From the NCBI GenBank assembly GCA_020697295.1, contig JAJFBF010000043.1, forward strand, positions 16,684 through 80,683: a stretch of DNA of 64,000 nucleotides, given 5' to 3'. A model generated the notes under the pieces. It was not told the DNA's origin, searched no databases, and was given only the letters and a program-made list of their open reading frames with translations. Of this stretch, positions 20,317-28,182 are shown piece by piece. The stretch comes from Moraxellaceae bacterium. Its GTDB lineage: Bacteria > Pseudomonadota > Gammaproteobacteria > Pseudomonadales > Moraxellaceae. The number at the start of each line of letters is the position of its first letter. Position 1 is the stretch's first letter. A program made the translations under genes and the position numbers.

Positions 20317-20580
20317 TCAGGTCGTCCACGGCGCCTTCACCGCCCTCAGGCGCTCCAGCCCGGGATTGGGTTGAGGCGGCGCGTCCAGCAGGGCGGTGAA
20401 CTGCCGGAGCGTGTCCGCATCCAGGCTAAAAAGGACCTGATCCAGCACCACAGACTGTGCTCGCTCACACGCCGCCTCGAGCATGAAGGCCGAGCGGCTC
20501 TTGCCCAACAGGCGGGCGGCACGATCGATCAGGTCCCGCTGCGCGGGCAGGGTCCGCAGGCGGAGCGTCACGTCACGCAT
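20317..20580 (-). CDS. DUF1778 (TacA-like) antitoxin
   Basis: MRDVTLRLRTLPAQRDLIDRAARLLGKSRSAFMLEAACERAQSVVLDQ; ATG at 20580 internal to a longer ORF. Confidence 0.82.
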   Translation of the reverse strand: MRDVTLRLRTLPAQRDLIDRAARLLGKSRSAFMLEAACERAQSVVLDQVLFSLDADTLRQFTALLDAPPQPNPGLERLRAVKAPWTT

Positions 20581-20751
20581 GGGGGCTTCCTCTTGCTTGC
20601 AGGTTTGATCACGAACCCTGAAATGACGCGTAGCGCTTGTCAATGCGTCGCCGGTTCCAGCGGTGCAGGTTTGGCCGCAGGTGGGTAGGTCAGGCGCGGG
20701 CCATGACCTCCCGAAGCACCTGGGGATGAAGTGCCTCCGCCGCGCCTCTAC

Positions 20752-20930
20752 TGACCGGGGGGGCACGCGGCCCCTTTGCTGGAGGTGGCTCATAAATGAG
20801 CCCTTAACCCCTTTAATGGCTCATTTATGAACCACGAAAAGCAAAGTGCCAAAAGGGAGTGCCCGCCGGGTCGCTCCGGCACACCGCCAGCGGGATCAGC
20901 CAGGCGTCCTGCTCCTCGCGACAAGCGCGG
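20752..20930. repeat. Diverged repeat copy B with nested palindromes
   Basis: ccgggggggcac..gtggctcataaatgagcccttaacccctttaatggctcatttatgaaccac..ccgccgggtcgctccggcac..caggcgtcctgctcc. Confidence 0.7.
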
Positions 20931-21034
20931 CCATCTTCACGGACACCGCTTCGGATGTGGCCGGAAGGGCCGCGCTCAGCCCTTGGTCGCCTGCTTCCGC
21001 AATTCCGTGTCCGTGAGGGCGGGCTCAGACCAGA

Positions 21035-21301
21035 CTATTTCAGCCATCGGCTCATGCGGTCCCGGGCTTGTTCGTGCGACGCCACCCGGCCCTCCGCCAC
21101 GGCCATTTCACCCCGGGCAATGCCTTCCAGCACCGTCATGCGCTGCTGCAGGAATTCAAAGCTCTCCACATCGATGAGATAGGCGCTCGGCAGGCCGTGC
21201 CGGGTGATCAGGATGGGCTGTTTGTCCCGCTCCAGATCGGAGAGGAGCTCGGTGGCGTGACGCTTGAGGGTGGTAACGAGTTCGGTGCGCATGAGTGTCA
21301 T
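21035..21301 (-). CDS. Phd/YefM-like antitoxin (no adjacent toxin seen)
   Basis: VTTLKRHATELLSDLERDKQPILITRHGLPSAYLIDVESFEFLQQR. Confidence 0.8.
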   Translation of the reverse strand: MTLMRTELVTTLKRHATELLSDLERDKQPILITRHGLPSAYLIDVESFEFLQQRMTVLEGIARGEMAVAEGRVASHEQARDRMSRWLK

Positions 21302-21358
21302 CTGTAGTGGTACTTATGGCGGGTCGCAAGCGTGAGCCGACGAGGTCGGCGTTCGAGC

Positions 21359-21691
21359 CTACGCTGCCCGCGGCCCGAACATGATGATGGCCATGCCGCC
21401 CAAGGCAACGAATGCCCCCACGATATCCCAGGACGTCGGCCGGATGCCATCGACGAGCCAGAGCCAGAAAATGGCCGTGAAGATGTACACGCCGCCATAC
21501 GCGGCATAGATCCGTCCCGAGGCCGTCGGGTGCAAGGTGAGCAACCAGGCGAAGAGGGCGAGGCTCAGGCCGGCTGGAAGCAGCAACCAGGCACTCTTGC
21601 CCTGCTTGAGCCAGAGATAGGGCAGGTAGCAGCCCACGATCTCGGCGATGGCGGTGACGAGGAAGAGTGCCAGGGTACGGAGTTCAAACAT
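21359..21691 (-). CDS. YnfA / UPF0060 family membrane protein
   Basis: [72 protein letters not shown]. Confidence 0.92.
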   Translation of the reverse strand: MFELRTLALFLVTAIAEIVGCYLPYLWLKQGKSAWLLLPAGLSLALFAWLLTLHPTASGRIYAAYGGVYIFTAIFWLWLVDGIRPTSWDIVGAFVALGGMAIIMFGPRAA

Positions 21692-21722
21692 GGTGCGGGA
21701 CCTCGCCCGTTGAAAGAGGGGC

Positions 21723-22115
21723 TCAGGCCCTGCGGTCCTTTCCCACGGCCGGCGCAACAGCAAAGGCAAGCAAAGAGGCCAAGTAAACGCTGCCGGAGAC
21801 CGGATCCCTGGAAGCAATGTACTGGCTAATGGAGCGGCCTCCAAGGGCATACGCGACCAGGAGCTCGGCCCCAACCAGCAGCAGGAGTGCGACGCCTCCG
21901 GCGGCCAGGCGGGAACGCCTGCTGAGCCCGGGGTGCGAGCCGATGAGGCGCCGCGAGGCCCAGTAGATCACCGCCAGCATGACCGGCGTTTCCATGAGCT
22001 CGGCCGTCCGTACGCCGAACTGCGGCACAAGAAAGGGAATCCGGATGAAAGCCAGGGCAAAGCCCGCCCCGAATACGATGAGGAAGTAGCCAAGACCGGC
22101 TCTCAAGATGCGCAT
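21723..22115 (-). CDS. Hypothetical membrane protein
   Basis: Four hydrophobic segments; likely ATG at 22115. Confidence 0.6.
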   Translation of the reverse strand: MRILRAGLGYFLIVFGAGFALAFIRIPFLVPQFGVRTAELMETPVMLAVIYWASRRLIGSHPGLSRRSRLAAGGVALLLLVGAELLVAYALGGRSISQYIASRDPVSGSVYLASLLAFAVAPAVGKDRRA

Positions 22116-22282
22116 GTGGTTGCCCGGGGCCTGAGGTGGGAGTGGAGTGAGTTGCCCGGCGCCGCCAGCCAGGGTCACCCCGACCTTACCGAAGCCCCCA
22201 GCCGGAATGAAGCCCGGAAACCACGCTCTGCCCCGGCGCCGCTACCGGTCGGCTGGCCAAGGCTTCCGGGGGGGGGCAGAAC

Positions 22283-22768
22283 CTAAAAGTGCCACAACAC
22301 CAAAAGCATGAATCCAAGGGGGCCGGAAACGTAAAGAGTGAGAATGAGGCCATTGTATTTAAGCAGTCTTCCCTCGTTATCTGCCTTAATGCTCTTAAGC
22401 ATGCCTTTCCTGAGAAAGTAGCTCTTCGCAAACGAAAAATTCCCCAACATGATTACGGCACCACTGATTAGCTGCCGCCAACCTCCGTCAAAGAAGAAAT
22501 CCCTCAAACCCAGCGCAGATATCAGAAGAATCCAGACGGAGAGAAAAGCCAGTCCAGCAGCCAGGGTGACAAATTCAATGGCACTGTTAAGTCGTTCCTG
22601 ACTATCTTCAGCGCCTTCTGGTCTTAGCCCTATATACGAGCGAAAGAACAAGTCTCTATATAGTCTTTCCACCGCTCCCTCCCATATTAATGAGCCGCCC
22701 CTGATGTCGTTGAGGATGCTTGGTTTGAGTCGAGCGAATCGGAGTCGCCACCCAAGGCGAGCCGTCAT
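22283..22768 (-). CDS. Hypothetical membrane protein
   Basis: 161 aa, hydrophobic segments, lower-GC region, directly downstream of the transglutaminase-like ORF. Confidence 0.6.
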   Translation of the reverse strand: MTARLGWRLRFARLKPSILNDIRGGSLIWEGAVERLYRDLFFRSYIGLRPEGAEDSQERLNSAIEFVTLAAGLAFLSVWILLISALGLRDFFFDGGWRQLISGAVIMLGNFSFAKSYFLRKGMLKSIKADNEGRLLKYNGLILTLYVSGPLGFMLLVLWHF

Positions 22769-22776
22769 TGATCGAG

Positions 22777-23568
22777 CTAAAGGCTGATCCGCTTCTTATT
22801 GAAAGGATCGAAGATGACAATGATGTCGGATCTGGACTTTTTGACGCCAAGCGAACTATTAGAGGCTGTAGGTTCGGCTGCATAGCAGTATTTTCCGTCA
22901 ATCTTCATCATCGACGTTGTAAGTACAGTTAAGTCGTCACAATCGCCTGCTCCCGATCGGATAGTTTGTTGCGGAGACTTTACATAATCTCTTTCACCAG
23001 GAGCTTGTATGGGATCGCTCCTGTACTCGAAATTTGACGTGACGTAATTGACGATTTTAGTTGCCACACATGCTTCATCGCGTCCTCCACATCCGCGAGA
23101 TATTTCCGTAGCACGTAGATTCACTTCTTCGTCTCTGGATCTTACTGCCTGAAGATATATCCCATATTTTGTATCGTCGCGCAGTCGAGAGAATTCCCGG
23201 ATGGGACCAAATCCAGTCAGTGATTTGAAGACGCTTGCGGCTGCAACCCGAGGAGACACTCTTCCATCCCTTATCTCATCGAAATGCTTAAATCCAAATA
23301 AGGCGGTCACGAACACTGCCGATACGATAAGAGCCCGAAGCAAAGCGCGCCGCAGGAACTGGATGAACAGGAGTGAAGCGACCCCTCCCGTCATGAGAAG
23401 GACCTGGTGGTCGGGTGACTCCAGATTCCGCACTCCCCACCGAAGTGCGAAGAGGAGCGCCATGACAATGCCGAATGAAGCAATCCAGCCAGGAGAGCTG
23501 TCACTGTCCGCTTCTTGGGCACTTTGGGGGAGTGGTGGTTGAGTCTGGTCATTCATAAGGGGCGACAA
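22777..23568 (-). CDS. Membrane-anchored transglutaminase-like protein
   Basis: N-terminal TM segments; C-terminal SPQQTIRSGAGDCDDLTVLTTSMM resembles the transglutaminase catalytic-Cys motif. Confidence 0.6.
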   Translation of the reverse strand: MSPLMNDQTQPPLPQSAQEADSDSSPGWIASFGIVMALLFALRWGVRNLESPDHQVLLMTGGVASLLFIQFLRRALLRALIVSAVFVTALFGFKHFDEIRDGRVSPRVAAASVFKSLTGFGPIREFSRLRDDTKYGIYLQAVRSRDEEVNLRATEISRGCGGRDEACVATKIVNYVTSNFEYRSDPIQAPGERDYVKSPQQTIRSGAGDCDDLTVLTTSMMKIDGKYCYAAEPTASNSSLGVKKSRSDIIVIFDPFNKKRISL

Positions 23569-23710
23569 TCAATGGGCTGTGAGACGGAGTGGTGGAGCCT
23601 GCCAATTGGCCAGGTTCCTTCTTCTTATAGGTTGGTGAGGCTGATACTCACGCAGGTGCCTGAGATTGATGGCGACGTATCGGCAGACGCCATTGTACCC
23701 GGCAGCTTGT

Positions 23711-24145
23711 TTAGTCGTCCGCAACCGTCCGCAGGACCTCGGCCGTCAGGCGATCGAGGTTCTGCTCATTGGCGGGGACGATGATGTGCCGCATCTGCTC
23801 GGCAAACGCCGCATTGTCCAGGACCTGCTCCCACGACACCCGCGTTCCCGTCGCCGTCGCCTCCAGGCGGATGGTCAGGCGGAACGTCGGCTCGCAGACA
23901 TGGTCGATGACGACCCGGCCCGGCGCTTCGATCTCGGCGAACACGTTCTCGTTGGCATAGGAGGCGCCATCCGGCCCGTGCATGACAAAGGACCAGCGGC
24001 CGCCGGGCTGGAAGTCGCAGACGGTGAAGGTATTGCTGAAGCCGGCCGGCCCCCACCAGCGCGCCAGGCGCTCAGGGGTGTTGATAGCGGCGAAGACCTG
24101 GGCGGGGGAGGCGGGGAGTTCGCGGGAGGTGGTGAAGGGGGGCAT
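23711..24145 (-). CDS. SRPBCC / AHSA1-family protein
   Basis: FTTSRELPASPAQVFAAINTPERLARWWGPAGFSNTFTVCDFQPGGRWSFVMHGPDG. Confidence 0.9.
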   Translation of the reverse strand: MPPFTTSRELPASPAQVFAAINTPERLARWWGPAGFSNTFTVCDFQPGGRWSFVMHGPDGASYANENVFAEIEAPGRVVIDHVCEPTFRLTIRLEATATGTRVSWEQVLDNAAFAEQMRHIIVPANEQNLDRLTAEVLRTVADD

Positions 24146-24162
24146 GGGTGGATTAATGCTCC

Positions 24163-24256
24163 GTTACTGTCTGTTGAAGCGGTACAAGACCACGCGCCGC
24201 CGGCCTCTGGTTTTTGCGCTGTAGGAGCCGCGTCGGCCTTGAACGAGGGGTTAGGC
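24163..24256 (-). repeat. attC-like site 1 (terminal, degenerate inner R site)
   Basis: Minus strand GCCTAACCCCTCGTTCAAGGCCGACGCGGCTCC...CAACAGACAGTAAC. Confidence 0.7.
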
Positions 24257-24345
24257 CGTGGCCGAAGGCGGATTTATGGTCTTGAATTCTTAAGGAGCCC
24301 TCTGGCTTTAGCCCCATATAAAGCACCGAACACAACTTGAGCCCT

Positions 24346-24858
24346 TCAGCCGACGAGCTTCTTAGCTCTTAACTTCACTAATCCCACCCAGCCCGGCATA
24401 TCAGGATCTATGCCCATTGCTCTCAACGCGGCCTTCACTTGCCTCTCTGCGATCTCATAGCTTATGCCTGATGTTCTATCTGGCAGCTGTGGTGCCACAC
24501 ATAAAGGTTGATTGGTAGTGATTCCGCCGCAATTGACTGGAGGCGATGAACTTAGCGCAAGCTGCTTATGCTCGACCTCTAATTGCTCAATTAGTTTCTC
24601 AGTATTCTCAATCAAAAGGCGGCGCTCTTCATCAGTTAGCCGACGGCCTTCGGAAGAGCCATAGTACGGCTTTGGGTCTCGCACCCCACTGCTGCCGTAC
24701 AATTTTTTGTAGCACTCGCCTCCGAGGACCTTAAATGACCCACTCTCTAGGATGACATGAATTTTCTTGAAAACCGGCCGATTGCAACCAGCAGCCTGGC
24801 AGGCAATCCGATTCCTTTTGTCGACCTCCACAATTGCCATAAGGCTGTGTTCCGGCAT
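24346..24858 (-). CDS. Cassette-encoded hypothetical protein (possible Zn-binding Cys cluster)
   Basis: 170 aa between attC-like sites; CQAAGCNRPVF...GGECYKKLYG. Confidence 0.65.
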   Translation of the reverse strand: MPEHSLMAIVEVDKRNRIACQAAGCNRPVFKKIHVILESGSFKVLGGECYKKLYGSSGVRDPKPYYGSSEGRRLTDEERRLLIENTEKLIEQLEVEHKQLALSSSPPVNCGGITTNQPLCVAPQLPDRTSGISYEIAERQVKAALRAMGIDPDMPGWVGLVKLRAKKLVG

Positions 24859-24880
24859 TTCCTCATCCCTTGGGATTTAA

Positions 24881-24941
24881 GCCCTAGCATTGGAGTTATG
24901 ACCGCCCGCGTAGCGGGTCGACCTCGAACGAGCTGTTAGCC
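24881..24941 (-). repeat. attC-like site 2
   Basis: Minus strand GGCTAACAGCTCGTTCGAGGTCGACCCGCTACGCGGGCGGTCATAACTCCAATGCTAGGGC. Confidence 0.85.
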
Positions 24942-25286
24942 CTGATGCCCCTTAATAAAAGAGATAATTTCTTCAGCAGACGAGCTTTGGGCGGCTTCAA
25001 GCAGCTCTCCAAGCACTGAAACAGCCAGCTCAAGGCTAATTTTGCCTTCTTTGTATTGCTCAAGACCGGCGGCAATAAAGCTTCCAACGATGAGCCTTTC
25101 CTGCTCGTTGAGCTCAGCCCGCTCATCTTCGCCCTCAAAAATTAGGAACGTATAGGGCGGCTCGTGATGAACCCTTTTTAAGTGAGATGGCTGCCAATCA
25201 TCGCCAATGACTATTTCGGCATCAAAGGGAATCTCCTTTTCTAAGAGTTGCAATCTCTTAATAAGTTCTGATGACTTCATTGCCAT
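24936..25286 (-). CDS. Cassette-encoded hypothetical protein
   Basis: 116 aa between attC-like sites 2 and 3; stop falls inside attC 2. Confidence 0.65.
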   Translation of the reverse strand: MAMKSSELIKRLQLLEKEIPFDAEIVIGDDWQPSHLKRVHHEPPYTFLIFEGEDERAELNEQERLIVGSFIAAGLEQYKEGKISLELAVSVLGELLEAAQSSSAEEIISFIKGHQG

Positions 25287-25296
25287 GTCTCATAAG

Positions 25297-25383
25297 GGCT
25301 AACGTTGAGTGAAGGCCGCGCGCAGCCGCCCTTTAAATGATGGCGCTGAAGGAGCCGCGTCGGCCTTGAACGATTGGTTAGGC
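25297..25383 (-). repeat. attC-like site 3
   Basis: Minus strand GCCTAACCAATCGTTCAAGGCCGACGCGGCTCCTTCAGCGCC...GGCCTTCACTCAACGTTAGCC. Confidence 0.88.
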
Positions 25384-25387
25384 GGCG

Positions 25388-25966
25388 CTAGAAGAGATGA
25401 TCAGCCATGTACTTTCCAATTACGCCAATCAATGCGCCGCCAACTGCTATGGCAACCTTGAGGGGAATGGAGTTGGCTTTATTAAAATCATCGCGAAGCC
25501 TATCAATAGTTTTTGTTTGCTCAGAAACAACGGCAGAAAGCTCTTTGATTGCCGTGTCGCTTGAGTCATTTTTACGGGCGTGCCCAACAATTTCATCTGC
25601 TGTGAGCGGCCGAGTATGGACACCAATTCTACGATAGTAGCCGCCTCGAGTTGCGATTAAGTGCGGAGCCGCTGCGACGCTGACGATCACAATATCGCGA
25701 CCGCCAATTTCATGAACCTCCACATTGATGTCAATGCGAGGGGACAGATATCGCAGCGCCGCATCAATTGCAGATTTTGCGCGACTGGCATTAACGCCGA
25801 TGAACTGAGCAGGCTCCTTTACACCTAGAATGAGGGCTCCGCCCTTGGCATTGGCGAACGAAGCTAGCTGATTGGCTATCACATCGGGAGGGGGAACGGA
25901 AGATTTCAGCTCAAGAGTCTCGTCCTCTCCACGAGCAATACGTTTCTCAATTTCAGATATTTCCAT
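25388..25966 (-). CDS. AlbA_2/Schlafen-like domain protein with C-terminal TM helix
   Basis: DETLELKSSVPPPDVIANQLASFANAKGGALILGVKE...GGYYRRIGVHTRPLTADEI; hydrophobic tail IPLKVAIAVGGALIGVIG. Confidence 0.8.
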   Translation of the reverse strand: MEISEIEKRIARGEDETLELKSSVPPPDVIANQLASFANAKGGALILGVKEPAQFIGVNASRAKSAIDAALRYLSPRIDINVEVHEIGGRDIVIVSVAAAPHLIATRGGYYRRIGVHTRPLTADEIVGHARKNDSSDTAIKELSAVVSEQTKTIDRLRDDFNKANSIPLKVAIAVGGALIGVIGKYMADHLF

Positions 25967-25990
25967 CGGCTCAGAAATCCTTTTTATAAA

Positions 25991-26075
25991 GCCTAACGTT
26001 GGAATTCAGCCGCAGCGGTAGGCTGTCAGCTGGAATGCCTTTTTAAGGCGGGCGCTTTACGTGCAAGAGTTCATA
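25991..26075 (-). repeat. attC-like site 4 (degenerate outer core)
   Basis: Minus strand ...GGCTGAATTCCAACGTTAGGC at one end; opposite core poorly conserved (TATGAAC). Confidence 0.55.
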
Positions 26076-26086
26076 AAGAAAGGTTC

Positions 26087-26665
26087 TTATTCCATTAGCC
26101 TGAACCAGTCTTTAACTGCTAAATTTAGCCTTACAATTTCATCTTCTGCTAATGGGCAGCAATGAGCGATTGGGCCTCGGAGCTGATTTAGACTGGTCAT
26201 GATTTTTGAGAATGCTTTCGGATTCTTAAATAGCCCGGAAAATGCATCCCAGCTATCTTGCACAATAGATGTCAGTTCGCCAAAGGTTGTATAATCAATC
26301 TTAAGCTCCGATCTTTCAGTGAATCCTGATTCGGCTTCCCTCTTTATATTTAATTCGACATTTTTCTTAATGTCCTCTCGTACTTTTAGTTCCCACCAAT
26401 TGTCGGAGTATGTCTCCTTCATTATTTGTACGATTAAGCTTCTAATGGATTTTTCTAGGCAATAAAATACTTCGTAATGCCTGGCCATCTCTTTGGCCTC
26501 TTGTCTAAACGCGGCATCAAATTGGGCGTAATAATCTTGCTCTTTTGCCGCTTCTTTTTCGTGCCTTAAAAGATCAATGCTGAGGCCGGCCTCAATTTTA
26601 TCAAGGGAATTCTCTGCAAGAGAATTTGATAATACGAATATTTTTATCCGTTCCTCGGTATCCAT
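26087..26665 (-). CDS. Swt1-like HEPN-domain protein (putative RNase)
   Basis: ARHYEVFYCLEKSIRSLIVQIM...NQLRGPIAHCCPLAEDEIVRL; RxxxxH HEPN motif. Confidence 0.68.
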   Translation of the reverse strand: MDTEERIKIFVLSNSLAENSLDKIEAGLSIDLLRHEKEAAKEQDYYAQFDAAFRQEAKEMARHYEVFYCLEKSIRSLIVQIMKETYSDNWWELKVREDIKKNVELNIKREAESGFTERSELKIDYTTFGELTSIVQDSWDAFSGLFKNPKAFSKIMTSLNQLRGPIAHCCPLAEDEIVRLNLAVKDWFRLME

Positions 26666-26666
26666 A

Positions 26667-27290
26667 TTAATCCTTTAGTAGGTTTTCTCTGAGAGATTTA
26701 AATATTGCATTATATACAGAGGGGTCGTCTGTTTTTGGGAGGACCAAGTTAATTGTATAGTTGAGGCCTAAATGAAGTTTTTTCTGTATTTTAGTGTCTT
26801 CTTCATTGCCTGTGGGTTTCTTGGCTGGGGGCTCGGTCTGCTCAATTTCCCCGGGTGCGGAATCAAAGTCTGCTAGTTGTTTTGCATTAAAAAAAGTGGA
26901 AACAATGTTTTCCACAACTCTGGAGTCGTGTGGCTCTCCAGTAGCTTCCATAACCAAGCCTTTAAAAGCTCTTTTGTCTAGATCGTGACAGTATTCATTT
27001 CGCGAGTAGAGCTCTGAATATCCAATTTTTATTGCTTTAGCTAAGGATGATTTTGAGGATGATGGGTTGCGAAATGACTTATACAAGTGAGTCGGAGTTC
27101 CGTCACTATTTAGTAGGCCTGCTTTTTTAGCCCAAGAAATAAAGGTTCGATAGTTTCCCCCTTTGAATCCAAGCTTAGTGGACAGAAAATCTGAGTTGAA
27201 GTTTTCAGGTGTTCCAGCCTCTTTGATTTTTTCCAATATCTTTGGGATGGAGCCAGGGGCAGACATGTAGGGAATATTTATCTGAGCCAT
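26667..27290 (-). CDS. DUF5343-like protein
   Basis: MSAPGSIPKILEKIKEAGTPENFNSDFLSTKLGFKGGNYRTFISWAKKAGLLNSDGTPTHLYKSFRN; 1 nt between its stop and the next ATG. Confidence 0.72.
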   Translation of the reverse strand: MAQINIPYMSAPGSIPKILEKIKEAGTPENFNSDFLSTKLGFKGGNYRTFISWAKKAGLLNSDGTPTHLYKSFRNPSSSKSSLAKAIKIGYSELYSRNEYCHDLDKRAFKGLVMEATGEPHDSRVVENIVSTFFNAKQLADFDSAPGEIEQTEPPAKKPTGNEEDTKIQKKLHLGLNYTINLVLPKTDDPSVYNAIFKSLRENLLKD

Positions 27291-27336
27291 ACTTAAAATT
27301 CCTTAAGGTTATTGTGGGAGTCCGCCTTCTCTTTAA

Positions 27337-27386
27337 GCCCTAACTTTTGAGCTCAGGGCCGTCGACCCTGCAGCGAATGGTTGGGC
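27337..27386 (-). repeat. attC-like site 5
   Basis: Minus strand GCCCAACCATTCGCTGCAGGGTCGACGGCCCTGAGCTCAAAAGTTAGGGC. Confidence 0.8.
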
Positions 27387-27398
27387 CCAAATTCTCCG

Positions 27399-28112
27399 CT
27401 ACCTGTTAGCGTCATTGGTGAATCCCAGGAATGAAAAGTCAATTCCCAGTTCGGCTGCTGACGAAATTTGCTCACGAAACTCATCATACACGCCAGGCAT
27501 ATGGATGCCTCCAAACTCCGCTCGCGATATAAAAGCCCCATTCAATTGCTCCTCAGTTGCCTTCATTAAATTAACTAAGACGTGGCGATAGAACGAGCAA
27601 ATAGCAGACAAAACCAATAATGAGCTCGATCTAGACCAGAACATGGCTACTTTGGGAATGCCGAGTTGCTTCCAATGCTCTCCTGTCATTGAGATTGGAA
27701 CCATCCATTCGGATCCGGCATCTTGAGGAAGGCCGATGCAGGCCTCAATTGCAGTCAATTTTGAATGTACAAACTCGTTTCGTGCCTTGATTAGTTCAGC
27801 AATCTTTTGGACCTCAGAGCAGCCGCGATCTAGATCTCCAAACCCTTGGAGACGGAGCGCAATTTCAACCTTTGGGATCGGCGATAGCTTGTCGAGCTCC
27901 TCAATGAGCTTCTTAGGGGACTCAGGAAGTGCCAAGAGGCAATTTGCGAAGCATTCAACGCTGAGTGCCGAAGCTCCGATCGATGCCCGCGCATATCGGC
28001 TACTAAGAAATGGGTTTGTCTCATTCACAGCCATCTTGTGCTGAAAGATCGCATCTGCCAGCAAGTCGAAGAAAGCTATGTATCTATAGGTCGCTGGAAT
28101 TGGATGCGTCAT
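27399..28112 (-). CDS. Cassette-encoded HEPN-like protein
   Basis: 237 aa; EVQKIAELIKARNEFVHSK contains the RNxxxH signature. Confidence 0.55.
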   Translation of the reverse strand: MTHPIPATYRYIAFFDLLADAIFQHKMAVNETNPFLSSRYARASIGASALSVECFANCLLALPESPKKLIEELDKLSPIPKVEIALRLQGFGDLDRGCSEVQKIAELIKARNEFVHSKLTAIEACIGLPQDAGSEWMVPISMTGEHWKQLGIPKVAMFWSRSSSLLVLSAICSFYRHVLVNLMKATEEQLNGAFISRAEFGGIHMPGVYDEFREQISSAAELGIDFSFLGFTNDANR

Positions 28113-28123
28113 CTGCTATTGGT

Positions 28124-28182
28124 GCCCAACGCTAGAGTTAAGGTGGCGGCGGAGGCGTCAACCTTGAACGACTTTTTAGGTC
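28124..28182 (-). repeat. attC-like site 6 (59 bp)
   Basis: Minus strand GACCTAAAAAGTCGTTCAAGGTTGACGCCTCCGCCGCCACCTTAACTCTAGCGTTGGGC. Confidence 0.88.

Noticed and set aside
23569-23710. Possible additional attC between the transglutaminase-like gene and the SRPBCC gene
   Set aside because: No paired GCCTAAC/GTTRGGC cores; the SRPBCC gene has host-like GC, so the array is placed as ending near 24163.
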